Assembly (NCBI RefSeq): GCF_030384665.1
Contig: NC_083673.1
Location: 2,613,501 to 2,677,500, forward strand
Reading direction: 5' to 3'
Origin: Lodderomyces elongisporus
Taxonomy: Eukaryota > Ascomycota > Pichiomycetes > Serinales > Debaryomycetaceae
DNA length: 64,000 nt
The notes below the pieces were generated by a model that saw only the letters and a list, made by a program, of their open reading frames with translations, was not told where the DNA came from and searched no databases. Position 1 is the first letter of the stretch. Every line of letters starts with the position of its first letter. Positions 1-11,434 of this stretch are shown here, piece after piece. The position numbers and the translations under genes are program-made.

Positions 1-1302
1 GCAGCAATAATAGACACTTCTTCTTCCTCTTCTTCTTCTTCTTCTTCTGCAGATAAACCTAAAGTCACCAAGCGAAGATTTGTTGGAAAGAAAACAACAA
101 AATGCACAGAGCCAAACACACAAGATCAATCTCTTACCAAGACAAACAATCCTAAACGACATATTAGTCGCGTTCAGAATCAAATTCCTGATGAGATTTT
201 GAATGACAAGGATATAAACGAAGCAATTAAACTCTTGCCTTCAAATTACAATTTTGAAATCCACAAAACAATTTGGAATATCAAAAAGCAAGGCGCCAAG
301 AGAGTCGCTTTGCAAATGCCAGAAGGTCTCCTAATTTACTCACTAGTCATATCAGATATCTTGGAGGAATTTTGCCAAGTAGAGACCGTAGTAATGGGAG
401 ATGTATCTTATGGTGCTTGTTGTATCGACGATTTCACAGCTCGGTCGCTAGATTGTGATTTTATTGTTCATTATGCACATTCCTGTCTCGTACCGATTGA
501 TATTACAGAAATTAAGGTGTTGTATGTCTTTGTGACCATTGGTATAGATGAAAAGCATCTTGTCAATACCATAAAGAGGAATTTCGACCAAGGTACTCAA
601 ATAGCCGTGTTTGGTACAATCCAGTTTAACCCTACTATTCATAGCGTTAAAGCCACACTTGAAAATGATCCAGAAAAACCCATTTACCTCATCCCTCCTC
701 AAAGTCGACCATTATCGAAAGGTGAACTTTTGGGGTGCACATCTGCTAGACTAAACAACGAGCATATCAAGGCCACCATATACGTGGGTGACGGCCGATT
801 CCATCTTGAAAGTTCCATGATCCATAACCCTGAAATCCCAGCATACAGGTACGACCCATATGACCAAAAGTTCACAAGAGAATATTACGATCAAGAAGAG
901 ATGACGCAAGTAAGAGAGGACGCTATGCTTACATCCAAGCGGGCTAAAAAAATTGGATTAATTCTTGGTGCATTGGGAAGACAAGGTAACCCAAAGACAT
1001 TAAATATGCTAGAAAATGAATTGCTGCGAAAAGGAGTTGAGGTTGTCAAAATCATCCTTAGTGAAATTTTCCCCCAGAAACTTGCAATGTTTGATGATGT
1101 CGATGCGTTCATCCAAGTTGCATGTCCCAGATTGTCAATCGATTGGGGCTATGCATTTAACAAACCGCTTTTAACGCCATACGAGGCAATGGTGATGTTA
1201 GAAAAAGACAAGATGTGGAACAAATCATACTACCCAATGGACTATTATGCAAAAGATGGTTATGGTCGTGGTCAAATACCAGATCATGAGGTGAAGACAT
1301 GA
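1..1302 (+). CDS. DPH1: Diphthamide biosynthesis protein 1 (5' end truncated by window edge)
   Basis: Subunit of the Dph1-Dph2 iron-sulfur enzyme that transfers the 3-amino-3-carboxypropyl group of S-adenosylmethionine to a histidine of elongation factor 2, the first step of diphthamide synthesis in the cytosol. The frame is open from base 1, beginning with a Ser run encoded by TCT repeats, and ends at TGA 1300-1302. No ATG is visible, so the start lies just outside the window; from the family length probably only a few residues are missing. Three conserved cysteine blocks expected to bind the [4Fe-4S] cluster are present: SYGACC (Cys codons 418-423), LLGCTS (around 737) and VACPRLS (around 1120). 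NYNFEIHKT, QMPEGLL and SIDWGYAF match the family almost exactly. It converges with COG6, 113 bp apart. An ATG at 191 is out of frame and is not the start. Confidence 0.97.
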   Translation, partial: AAIIDTSSSSSSSSSSADKPKVTKRRFVGKKTTKCTEPNTQDQSLTKTNNPKRHISRVQNQIPDEILNDKDINEAIKLLPSNYNFEIHKTIWNIKKQGAKRVALQMPEGLLIYSLVISDILEEFCQVETVVMGDVSYGACCIDDFTARSLDCDFIVHYAHSCLVPIDITEIKVLYVFVTIGIDEKHLVNTIKRNFDQGTQIAVFGTIQFNPTIHSVKATLENDPEKPIYLIPPQSRPLSKGELLGCTSARLNNEHIKATIYVGDGRFHLESSMIHNPEIPAYRYDPYDQKFTREYYDQEEMTQVREDAMLTSKRAKKIGLILGALGRQGNPKTLNMLENELLRKGVEVVKIILSEIFPQKLAMFDDVDAFIQVACPRLSIDWGYAFNKPLLTPYEAMVMLEKDKMWNKSYYPMDYYAKDGYGRGQIPDHEVKT

Positions 1303-1415
1303 AGAAATAAGGGGAATTGCAAAGTTCAAATGATTCTGTTCTGACTTTTCTTTTCGATTAGTTTTTGTATGCTTATTTTTTTCCTTTCTTTTTCATTCTT
1401 AATTAGGACAAATTT

Positions 1416-3905
1416 TTAGTTTTGTTCTTGATCTTGATATCTCGATTCTTCAATACCGAGCAAAGTCGCTATATCATAAGTGGACCACGTGAATGAATAC
1501 TGAAGGTACTCTTTATTTATTGTATTTAGTTTTTGGTAAAATTTGATGAATTCAATAAATGCATTATCGATAACATCACTGACTGTAACTGGCGAGTTCA
1601 ATTTTAATAAAGATTGTTGAATCTCAATCATTGCATTGGGAAGAAACTCTTGTAATGCAGAATCTGCTTTATGCAACTGCTCCAAATTGTAAAGCTTGTT
1701 TTCGATAATTGGCTCATAAATTGATACTTCGAAAAAATCATCGGTGAATGGACAAATCATATTGATGATATTATAGTAATCGTACAACTGGCTTCCCTTT
1801 AATATTTGTGTGAGTTCCAATTCAGTCAATTGTTTCGTCAACTCCAAGTTCATGTCGTTGATTTCTAGTACTTTATCAGATAATATTGAAATTGGCATTA
1901 TTTTAGATTGCACTAAATCCAAGAAATTAAACTGGATTATGAGAGTGTCTCTCTTGTCATGCAAGAGAAGTTGGCTGTGCTGAACATGATCTTTGAAAAT
2001 ACTGATTGGCTCATTAACAATAAGCTTTAGGAATCTTTCATTTTCCTCGGGTGGTAAATTCAACACCGTCTTCGTGGTAACTTGATCAATGACGTACAAG
2101 ATTTCACTGTAAAAATCAATAATCCATTCTGGTGGTTGAAGATCTGAATTGAGTTCAAGCTTTGCTTGGTTGCTTGCCCTTATAGATGCCAATTTTCCAG
2201 AAATGGTTGAAAATATCTTATCCTGACAACTTTTCACCAACACAAGCATAGTTTCTACCAAATCTTCAGAATCGTGCAACTGCTTCGCAAACATCACGGA
2301 GTACAACTCTACGAGGTTGAAGATCTGAAATATTATTGACAATTTTGTTTCTGAAAATATGAGTTGCTCGATTCTAGACTTTATTGGACGCGCCAAACTT
2401 TGAAGTACTTTATTTCTGATTTGGTAGATTATATTGTCAAATTCTCGATCATTATCATCTCCCATTGTGAATATATTTTTAATTGTTTCCGACTCATTCA
2501 CTGCCAAAGAATGAACATAAGCGAGAAAATCTCCTACATATCGAATAGGATCATGCGCAGACATGTAAACAGGCCTAACGGTTTCAGAGCCTGTTATTGA
2601 AGCTGCAGATTTAGCACTAGATCGCCTGCGAGATGATAAAGGTCTCACGAGCTCACCAGCGTTGGAACCAACGCCACTATTAACACCAGCACCAACACCA
2701 ACACCAATACCCATTCCTTCTTGCGACGCTTGCGTCTGCTTATAGAATTCCTCGAGCACAGCTTTCGATCTCGAGGCACTAAATTTATCGACAATTGACG
2801 ATAAGAAATTTAATTTGTTTTTGAGGAATTTAAAGCATTCGTGAAGTGTCTGTAATCTAGCCTTGGAGCTGAGGGAATAAGTGTTGTCCAATGTTTTGTT
2901 GCAGTAGGTGACAATCCTATCTATTGCCTTATTGATAACGTTGTTCATCTTGGACATAATCTTCAAACCCAATTGTGGGTTGTCTTCGGAAAGCAAGATT
3001 GAGCATCTTTCAACAATCTGTTCTGCTTTGGCTAGTGCCTCAAAGAAGTCGTGGTTCAAATCACCAGAAGCTAAAATAAACTCCTCATATTCATTTAATG
3101 TAAATTGTGATTTGAATGCGGTTAATAAACCCTGCTTGATCTCAACAGCAGTTCTTTCAGAGCTCATAAGTCCTACTTTTTCCGTAAATTGAGTCGAGCC
3201 ATTTGCGGTTTTGTTTAAACGTGTATTTATTTCGTCATTCAAGTCATTTAATTTCTTCAACCGCGATTCTATTACTTTGAGGTGTCGCAATATAGGCTGG
3301 TACTCTTTGAGCATCTTGGTTTGAGTTTTGGTTAACGAGAACTCAACTTGACTTCTAAGTTTCTTTCTCGTCATTGCACCTACAAAACCTGGCTCCACCA
3401 AATTTTTAACCTGGTTCTCCTCATATAGTTTTGAATTTGAACCAGAATTTGCCAATGCAGTTTTCTTGTTTTCAATATCACTAAACATTTCTTTCATCAT
3501 AGATTCGCTCATAGAGTCATTGAGTACCCTTGCAAGTCGTGGACCCAAAGACTCAAAATGGTCTTGACGGTTTACTAAAATATCCAGCCTTTCCAGTGTA
3601 GACTTGTCATCTTTCTCAAGAAACAACAATGACTGTTTTACGTATTTCTCAAACACCTTGCTCTCCTGCACTTTCATATCTTTGAAATCTTTATCTCCAT
3701 TTCCACTGTTCTCAATACCGCTTTCATTATTGGTTGTTGTCTGTTGGGAGAAGCTGGAAAGGTTTCTTGATAATGAAAAATTTGAAAACTTTTTACTAAA
3801 GCTTTCCAAGTTGGTAGCTATAGGAATAGATAAAGCTGGCTGTGGTTGAGGAAGACTGACATTGGTATCATGGGGTGTAAAGCTATCAAATTCAAGGAAA
3901 TCCAT
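1416..3905 (-). CDS. COG6: Conserved oligomeric Golgi complex subunit 6
   Basis: Subunit of the COG tethering complex (lobe B), which tethers retrograde vesicles at the Golgi. The 829-residue protein has the length usual for fungal Cog6. The N-terminal 60 residues are Ser/Gln-rich, followed by helical coiled-coil-prone sequence (about 75-380). The strongest family signatures are the SGDLNHDFFEALAKAEQI stretch (about 285-302) and HDPIRYVGDFLAYVHSLA (about 455-472), both typical of the COG6 family. A low-complexity Gly/Val segment (GMGIGVGVGAG, about 400) lies in a loop. The start is a true ATG (complement of 3903-3905). It is tail-to-tail with DPH1, and its upstream region is the 0.7 kb before the 3' end of the Xbp1-like gene. 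Confidence 0.93.
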   Translation of the reverse strand: MDFLEFDSFTPHDTNVSLPQPQPALSIPIATNLESFSKKFSNFSLSRNLSSFSQQTTTNNESGIENSGNGDKDFKDMKVQESKVFEKYVKQSLLFLEKDDKSTLERLDILVNRQDHFESLGPRLARVLNDSMSESMMKEMFSDIENKKTALANSGSNSKLYEENQVKNLVEPGFVGAMTRKKLRSQVEFSLTKTQTKMLKEYQPILRHLKVIESRLKKLNDLNDEINTRLNKTANGSTQFTEKVGLMSSERTAVEIKQGLLTAFKSQFTLNEYEEFILASGDLNHDFFEALAKAEQIVERCSILLSEDNPQLGLKIMSKMNNVINKAIDRIVTYCNKTLDNTYSLSSKARLQTLHECFKFLKNKLNFLSSIVDKFSASRSKAVLEEFYKQTQASQEGMGIGVGVGAGVNSGVGSNAGELVRPLSSRRRSSAKSAASITGSETVRPVYMSAHDPIRYVGDFLAYVHSLAVNESETIKNIFTMGDDNDREFDNIIYQIRNKVLQSLARPIKSRIEQLIFSETKLSIIFQIFNLVELYSVMFAKQLHDSEDLVETMLVLVKSCQDKIFSTISGKLASIRASNQAKLELNSDLQPPEWIIDFYSEILYVIDQVTTKTVLNLPPEENERFLKLIVNEPISIFKDHVQHSQLLLHDKRDTLIIQFNFLDLVQSKIMPISILSDKVLEINDMNLELTKQLTELELTQILKGSQLYDYYNIINMICPFTDDFFEVSIYEPIIENKLYNLEQLHKADSALQEFLPNAMIEIQQSLLKLNSPVTVSDVIDNAFIEFIKFYQKLNTINKEYLQYSFTWSTYDIATLLGIEESRYQDQEQN

Positions 3906-4622
3906 TTCCTTCGTTCTTCTTCTTCTTCTTCTCCTTGTTGTTCTTGTTGTTGTTCTTGTTGTTGTGAGATCCTATAAATGTTGGCGTTAGTGGCCGTGGT
4001 GGTCTCGGTGATAATCGTGGGATTTGTCACTAGCATCCAAATCTGGTTATATAGAAGGGAAAATTATAAAAAAAAAAATCAAAAAAATAAAAATTAATAT
4101 AAAAAGAAAATATAGAAGGAATTAAAGGAGGTAGAGTACACGTTACCCACAAACGCACCATCACATTATCAACAGACCTTTACGTACGATTCTCTACTAT
4201 TAAGCAAGTTGATGATCTTAAGAAAAGAAATCTTTACATTACATTGCATTGGCACTACACATCTATACTGTTATTGACCAGTATCTCATAAAAGCAAAAT
4301 TATTTGACGATTAAACACATTCAATTCAAATTCTCTATAATTTAAAAGCAGAACTAAAAAAAAAAAAACAAACAAACCAAAATTGAACTAAGAAACCCTT
4401 TAAAATAAAAAAAATCTGGCGAATTATTGACTCAAAATTAGTTTTCACCATTTTGCGTGTTTCTTTTTTTTTTTTTTTTTGTTTTCAAAAAGAACAAGAT
4501 AAGGAATATAAGCTACGACCAGATACTAAGCTATATGGTTTCATTTTTCTCTTTTTCTCTTTTTCTCTTTATCTCTTTATCTCTATTTGTTCAAAGAATC
4601 AAAAATTCTAGTATAATCATAA
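3906..4622. promoter_or_regulatory. Intergenic: COG6 upstream region and 3' end of the Xbp1-like gene
   Basis: No gene seen. A TTC/GTT triplet tract (about 3912-3967) abuts the COG6 ATG. A-rich tracts lie around 4066-4100 and 4356-4370, and a long T run around 4467-4480. The short open frames here are T-rich shadows without protein-like composition. Confidence 0.6.
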
Positions 4623-6995
4623 TCACGTCATTAATCTTTCAAGCGTTTGTTTCCGTGAGTTGGATGAGCTTGGAATGTATTCTCTTTGCTTTGATGCAAT
4701 CAATGCTGGAGTGCGTTGATTAATCTCTGCTGCAAGTAAAAGCGAAGAAAGGCCATCACTACCTCTAGCACGACCAACGGTTGGCAGTGTAGCATAGCTG
4801 GGCTCATCATCAGACTCATTTTCAGTTGCAACAGTCTCATCATCATCATCATCATTGTCATCATCATTGTTATCGTCATTAACATCATTGTCGACAGTTT
4901 CGATATGGTTTGCATCTATTTTGTCACTACTCTTATTGGCGTTTATATTATTTGAACCATTCTTGTTCACAAGTGTATTATCAACGGTACGTTGCGTAAT
5001 TACACCATCTTTAAGTGATTGAAGACATTTACTGGCATTTACAATATCTGCCATTTCCGCCATTTCCGCCATTTCAGCCATTTCAGCCATTTCAGCCAAA
5101 TTTTCTTGCCTCACAAAATTAATATGAGAGCTGAGTTCCGGTGAGTTTGGAGAAAAAGGAAACATTTGAGGTTGTTTGCTCACAACATCAGACATTGCAC
5201 GCTTGTGATTACTAGCTGTCTTTGGTGTTGTTTGAGGCCACTTGTGTTTAGCATCGACGTCAAATGTAGATTGTACCAGGGAGGGAGGAGACCTAAACAC
5301 ACCAATTGGAGGGGCACGAGGAGTTTCGTCCAATTTTTTCGCAATTGGTTTAGTTTCAGCGGGTGTCATTGATAAGTGCTTCAGGTGCGCAGCATTATCA
5401 ACAGCATAAAAATCACTGGCATTTGTTTTCGCTGCAGTCGGAGTAGTCAGTATATTCTTTGGCAAAGCTGGTGAAGCTGGCAAAGCTGGTAAAACAGGTT
5501 TGGGCAATGCTGCAGTGTCGTGAAAGTTTGCTAGGTCATTCAACTTCAATTCGCCAAACCCTTTGTCATTGGGTTTGAGACAAGATTCGGGGAATTCTGG
5601 ACCAAATATGGGAATCAATGCAAATCTAATATAGTAGCAAAATCTTCTAGCCAATATTTTGCACAATTCAAATGGGAGCCACGTTCCTTGTATTTTCAAG
5701 AACCCGCCTCTAATTCTCTTGATATAAGCCTGGTATTCTTTGGGGGTAGATTCCAATAGTTTTACTATATCAGCTTTCAAGTGGCTAGGGGTAGGGTTAA
5801 TCTCCTCAAAGCTCAACGAGGCCTTCCAAATCCCCGTGAGATGCACAAATCCTGTTTCATAATCCCAAATGATCCAGTGGTCATTTACCTTGTATTCATA
5901 AACTGTGAGAAATCTTCTTTCTGGGTCGAGGGCCGATGTTGAGTATTTTTTTGCCTCTAGTGTGGGGTAAATTTGTGTTTCCAATTGATTTATAGTTTTT
6001 TGTGGTATATTTTTGCAGTTGGTGGATGACGACGACAAAGTTTTGTGAATTGGGTAGTGTACTGCATTTTGATCAACAATAACGGTTTGGCGAGATTTCT
6101 TCTTCTTGTGGCTTGTTGGAGGTGTTGTTGTGGATTTTTTCTTGATATTTTGTTTCAGAAACAAAAATTCTTTATGTGTCTTTTCACTTGACTTTGTATA
6201 CTTTCTTTTCTTTTGTATATGGCTGTCATTAATTCTGGGTTCTAAAGAGTGAATTGGTGTAGGAATAGGCGCTGTTTCGCTTATATTAACAAAAGGGTGT
6301 TCAGTTTGCGGTGCACTTGGTTTGTGGCAATGGTAGTGCTGCTGGTGGTGCTGGTGGTGCTGGTGGTGCTGCTGGTGCTGGTCGGGGAGCTGATGATGAT
6401 AGGGCACTTTTGGTGAGTATATGTTTGGGGGTGATGTTAGTGAGTGTGTTGATACTCTATGTACACTTCCATTGGTGTTTCTGGTAGAGGTTGGTGACTG
6501 TATCGGTGACATAAGAATGGTGGATGCACTAGAGTTTGCACTTGCACTTGTATTTGTAATGGTAGTTGTGTGGTTTTGAAAGGGCAATTCTGCTGGACTT
6601 GTGGGGGAGGGGTATGATATATGATGTATTGGGGGTATTTGTGGTTTGTGTACATTACTTGAGTAAGTCTGGTATTGAAATGGCGAGGCAAGCTGCTGGT
6701 GGTAACTACCAGGCTGTTGCATTTGTCGTTGTTGTTGTTGTTGTTGCATTTGCAGTTGCAGTTGTTGCAGTTGTTGTTGTTGTTGTTGTTGTGTAGTGAT
6801 TGTTGCAAAGTCTAGCTCAGTAGGTTTGATTAAATTTTGAATAGAGGGTAGAGTTGGGTGTGAGTGTGTTTTTAAATGTGGGTGTAAGTATCCTGTGTTT
6901 TGAACATTTGGTCTTTTTTGCTCGAGGTCTATAGATCCAGTGGGAAAGGAACTCAAGGACAGATATGTGATGGAGGGAATACTTGGATGTGACAT
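4623..6995 (-). CDS. XBP1: Xbp1-like KilA-N/APSES-domain transcription factor
   Basis: Predicted sequence-specific DNA-binding regulator. A KilA-N/APSES-type domain lies at about residues 352-470, running from the ALDPERRFLTVYEY region through WIIWDYETGFVHLTGIWKA, IRGGFLKIQGTWLP and IFGPEFPESC. The GTWLP and FGPEFP blocks resemble S. cerevisiae Xbp1, a stress- and quiescence-induced repressor. The rest is disordered: Gln runs and His/Gln tract near the N-terminus, a basic segment (about 270-310), a 9-bp coding tandem repeat giving MAE x5 (5050-5098), and an acidic Asp-rich region near the C-terminus. The frame extends 7 codons further to a GTG at 7016, but the first ATG is at 6995, giving 790 aa. 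The gene has 7.3 kb of gene-free DNA upstream. Orthology to Xbp1 rather than another APSES protein is an inference from the domain only. Confidence 0.75.
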   Translation of the reverse strand: MSHPSIPSITYLSLSSFPTGSIDLEQKRPNVQNTGYLHPHLKTHSHPTLPSIQNLIKPTELDFATITTQQQQQQQLQQLQLQMQQQQQQRQMQQPGSYHQQLASPFQYQTYSSNVHKPQIPPIHHISYPSPTSPAELPFQNHTTTITNTSASANSSASTILMSPIQSPTSTRNTNGSVHRVSTHSLTSPPNIYSPKVPYHHQLPDQHQQHHQHHQHHQQHYHCHKPSAPQTEHPFVNISETAPIPTPIHSLEPRINDSHIQKKRKYTKSSEKTHKEFLFLKQNIKKKSTTTPPTSHKKKKSRQTVIVDQNAVHYPIHKTLSSSSTNCKNIPQKTINQLETQIYPTLEAKKYSTSALDPERRFLTVYEYKVNDHWIIWDYETGFVHLTGIWKASLSFEEINPTPSHLKADIVKLLESTPKEYQAYIKRIRGGFLKIQGTWLPFELCKILARRFCYYIRFALIPIFGPEFPESCLKPNDKGFGELKLNDLANFHDTAALPKPVLPALPASPALPKNILTTPTAAKTNASDFYAVDNAAHLKHLSMTPAETKPIAKKLDETPRAPPIGVFRSPPSLVQSTFDVDAKHKWPQTTPKTASNHKRAMSDVVSKQPQMFPFSPNSPELSSHINFVRQENLAEMAEMAEMAEMAEMADIVNASKCLQSLKDGVITQRTVDNTLVNKNGSNNINANKSSDKIDANHIETVDNDVNDDNNDDDNDDDDDETVATENESDDEPSYATLPTVGRARGSDGLSSLLLAAEINQRTPALIASKQREYIPSSSNSRKQTLERLMT

Positions 6996-8324
6996 TTTGT
7001 TGCAAAGTTTGTGCACAAAGTACTGTTAATTTAGTAAAGAGGGAAGGTGAATATAATAAAAAAAAAAACATGAACAACTAAAAAAAAAAGAACAAAAAAA
7101 TAAGGGCCCTGGCCAAGAGTATTTAAATTCTAGAAAAATAACTCAAGTGATATTCACTCGTTACTCCAGATTTCATCATTTTCTCTTCCTCCTCCCCTTC
7201 CTTCCCCCCCTTTCTTTGCTTAAATTTTTATATTTTTTTTATTTTTTTTAATTATTTTTTAAATTGTTTATTACTTTTGCTGTTCAATTCCTTTTCTTTT
7301 CTCATTTTGTAAATGGCACATACTTAGTGTGTGAAATTAAACTCTGTTGATGTTGATGTTGATGTGTAGATTTTTTATTTTTTTGGGGGAGGGGGTGAGG
7401 GTTTTTGATGTAAAACTGGTTATGTGAAAGTTGCAAAAATAAATAAAATAAATAAAAAAATAAAAAAAGAAAAGACAAAATAACTTTGTTGTATCTGCTG
7501 CTGCTGCTGCTATTGTCGTGAGTTTCTAGACCACTGGTTACTGCTCCTGCTGCTTCTGTTCCAAAGAGAAAGACACAAAATGACACAAAAAGAAAAAGAA
7601 GGAGAGAAAAAAAAAGTCTTTTATTTTTTATTTAATTATTTTATTTTTATTTTCTTTTAGTTTGTTTAGTTTGTGCCGTTTGTGTCATGTGTCTAAATTA
7701 CCTTTTCTTTTTTCCTTTCACAACTTCTCTCTCTCTGTGTGTGTGTGTTTTCTTTAGTGTAGCTGTGTAGGTGTGTGCCTCTTTTATCCCCCTCTCTTCC
7801 TTTGAAATATGAATATGATGAGAAACACACAAGATATGATGAATAAGAGACATAAATAACTAAATAAACTGAAAATAAAAAAAAAATTTGAGGAAAAGAA
7901 GAAACTGAGAATTTTTTTGGAATTAAAAAAAAACGACACTCGAAGGAAGGAGAATTGCACTGGTCTATACTGGTTTAACTTTTTAAGTCCTATCCTTCTC
8001 CATTTTGTTTCTACTTTTTTTTTTCGTTAAATTTTGTTTGGCTATAGGAGAAGCACAAGGCAAAAGGACAAGAAGCAAGTAGTTGGTATTTACTAAGCCA
8101 AAAAAAAAATTCATCTTAAAGCTATAAGATCCAGACTCATACTATATATTTGCTTCGAGAACAAAGCTTTCGAGGAACGAGGAACAAAGAGAACACAGAA
8201 ACACGATAACAACTGATGTGTACACACCTACATACATTCATACATACATATATGTATATATACTAGTATGCATGTATGATTTGATCACTAGAGAGAGAGA
8301 TACATGGGCCAACCAACAAAGAAA

Positions 8325-8337
8325 CCCCCCCCCCCCC
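8325..8337 (+). repeat. Poly(C) tract (13 bp)
   Basis: Thirteen consecutive C residues, unusual in this AT-rich DNA. Likely length-polymorphic. Confidence 0.85.
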
Positions 8338-8996
8338 GCCACTACATCCACCCATCACCTCCTTCTCTTATCTTTTAAGAGATACACAGCTACTACTAAC
8401 TCCTTAGAGTCATTCAAATCTAGGAGCAGTCTTTTCTCTTTTGAAGCAAAGGAAGCAGATATAAGAAAGAAACAAACAAACAAACAAACAAACAATTGAC
8501 ATATATATTTTCTTTTTTGGATATAGCAACGATCTTTAGTACCGCTGCTTCTTTTGCAAACAATTATCTTTTGTTTTATCTTGAATCTTTTATTTCTGGT
8601 CAAAAGTTATTAAAGAAATTAAGAGCAGGCTCTAAAAAAAAAGGGTTAGTCAACTAAATGTCAAATCGTCAATAGTGCAAAGAGACAGTTTAAAAAATTG
8701 ATTCTTTACAATAAGGGGGCGTGTGTGAGTGTGAGTGTGTAGGTGTGTTTACTCTTTCTATATAACTTCTTTTTACAACTTTTTGGAATTTCCACTCTCT
8801 TTCCATCTTGTATTGTCATGTATTGTTAAGTTTTACTTCCTTAATATTCTACAATCTTGCTACTCTTTTCTTTTTTTTTTATCTACTGTCCACAAGAAAC
8901 TTAATATCTCAATCTCCTACATGTTCATCATCTTGCTCAAATATGCAAGCTCGCCTACTTGATAGCAACGTAGGCATGGTATAGCCTCGGTGGCAG

Positions 8997-8997
8997 C

Positions 8998-9043
<46 letters not shown>

Positions 9044-9044
9044 C
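8997..9044 (+). repeat. (CAA)n trinucleotide repeat
   Basis: About 16 uninterrupted ACA/CAA units in the long upstream region of the Xbp1-like gene. It produces a spurious poly-Val frame on the other strand. Confidence 0.9.
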
Positions 9045-9419
9045 TTCATATCCAACATCAAGCAAAGAGAAAAAGAAACATCCTCGAGAGCAAACTAATC
9101 TGCAAAATGTAAAAAAAAAAACAAAAAACAAAAAACAAACAACAAAAAACAAACGACAAACAACTGTACAATTGGTTCTAATAGATAACGTCATCGAATA
9201 GAGATATTCTAGACAAAATACTTGCGTTAAAAGGGTGCGAGATTTCTTCCTCTTCTTTCTTTCTTTGATTTCCATATGTATATTTCTTTTTAGGCCTTTG
9301 TGCATGATTGTTTAATTAAGAAAAAAAATAATTTCCAAACCGTCAAAATTGGATCAACAGTGGAAAGAGGAAGAAGAAGAAGAAAAAGAAGAAGAAGGGA
9401 AAGAGAAATAAGGGAGGAT

Positions 9420-9433
9420 GGGGGGGGGGGGGG
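9420..9433 (+). repeat. Poly(G) tract (14 bp)
   Basis: Fourteen consecutive G residues within a purine-rich (GAA/GGA) segment of about 100 bp. Confidence 0.85.
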
Positions 9434-11396
9434 ATGGAAAGAGAATGAGACAAAGAGAAAAAGAGAATAGAAGAATAGAAGAGATTAGACAAATGGACAA
9501 AAGGATCAAAAGAACACAGCCAAGTTGTAGAAGGAGAATGTAGAGGAAGGGGCGTGGAAACAAAAAAGACAATACACTAATAAAAAAATAAAAAATAAAA
9601 AGAAGCTGACAAGAACAATAAAAGCTACCCCTTTATTCTTTCCAGCCAATTCCTTACACGAAAGAAAATAGAAAGAGAGAGAGAGAGAGACAAGCGGAAG
9701 GGAGGTTAGGTAGAAGGGGGACGGGAAATGGGAAATGGGAAATGGGAAAGGGAGGAAAGAGATGTCAGAGGATAGTTGATTGGATTGTTTTTAGGATTTT
9801 TTTTTTTTTGTTAAAGACGGATTTGCCATCTTAATTCCTGTTTCCTTCTTTTTCTTTTTTTACAATTTTCAATAACCACATGTCACTTCCATTCCCATTT
9901 CTATCTTTTCACTTCATCCACCAACCACCCCCTTCTTGATTTTAATGGCATAAACGCATACTCCTTACCAATACAAAAGTGAAAGAAAAAGAGAAGAAAG
10001 AAGAAGAAGAAGAAGAAGAAGCCCGATTATCTAATTAACCAAGTAATCTAAGTACATATGGTTTCAGCGCAATTAGACGAGACCGAGAAGTTAGAAGCAA
10101 GTTATGAGCCATCTCCTTTTTTTTTTGGCTAAATTGCACACGGACTGAATGAAGGTCCTCGAAATAGTTTTAAAATCGTTTTGATCCCTAAATTTACATT
10201 CTCCTATTTACAAACTCTACTCTAATTTACACTCTAGTTCATTTTACTCTGCTTAACGTTCTATTGTTTTCACAATTTCAAAAAAAAAATACAGTTTAAA
10301 AGACTCGACTGGCACTTATTTTTTTCTTCTTCTTCTTCTTCTCGTAGGTTTAGTATCATATGCAAGAAACCGTCAGCTCCGTATGTGAGTGACCATCATA
10401 TCTGCGTTGAACGCATCACTTTCAATGCATTAGCAGCAACTAAACCACCATTACTGCCACTACGACTATTATGGGTGTCAATTCACTCCTTTCAAAGGTC
10501 TTATGAGACCACCAATTAATTTGAGAGAAGAAAAAGAAAAAAAAATAAAAAAAAAAATAAAAAAAATTACAAACTCATGTCCGACCTTTTGGAATGGAAA
10601 CGGAAACTTTCAAACTCCTTACTTTATTATCTCACCCCTTTCCTATTCCATTTATTTCCTAATCTTCAATCCTTCTTTAGCTTAGGTTGATAGGGAATCA
10701 CCTATACTCAAATACATATTATGCAACTCTTTAGACGACAGAGCAAATGACGTATAAGATTTTCAATAGGATTTGGATCAAAATTTTAAAAAAAGAAAAG
10801 GACTAGCTTACAAACTTTAGGGGATACCAAAGAAAAAGAAAATAAAGAGGTATAACGAATAACGAAAAATTGAAAAGTAAATATCGCATTATCGTTGATC
10901 CACGGGAGAAGGAGGGTTGACAAGTGAGTGAGGCAGATCATAATGTGTATATAATGATGATAAGTCTTTCTTTCTGAACTTCCAAGTCGTTGAAGGTTTT
11001 TTATCTCCCATTTTCGATTTTTATTGATTTAATTGTTTTTTTTTCAAGTAAAAAAAACCAACCAAACAAACAAACAAACAAACAACGAGCAATTAGACTT
11101 TAAATGCCACAGTTTTGTATTCAAATGATTGGTACTACTCTTAAATGATAACTTTCAACTGTTAGTGTTTTTTTTTCCTTTCTTCTTTTTCTTTTCTTTT
11201 TTCTTTTTTTTTTTCATTTTTGGAAGCTATAGCGGAGTTCTTGACGCTTGGACCATTGAAATATAAAGTACGTACAATCTGAAAATAGTCTAAGGATCTT
11301 GCACCTGAACTACCCCTTCTCTTCCTTCTTCATTCCATCTATCCTTCTCTATACACACTCTTGTGGATGAACGTTAGCAACTCTTTCAAGTGAGAG

Positions 11397-11434
<38 letters not shown>

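Noticed and set aside
7276..7295. GTTCAATTCC resembling a tRNA B-box
   Set aside because: No A-box, cloverleaf or acceptor stem can be drawn from the T-rich upstream sequence.
8170..10162. CCTCGA words (8170, 9082, 10157) as autoregulatory Xbp1-type sites upstream of the Xbp1-like gene
   Set aside because: S. cerevisiae Xbp1 prefers a longer CCTCGA-containing site. Three hexamers in 7.3 kb is close to chance expectation and the flanks do not match well.
10345..10420. GTATGT after a short ATG frame near 10360 as a possible missed first exon
   Set aside because: No branch-site/acceptor leading to an open protein-like second exon was found downstream.
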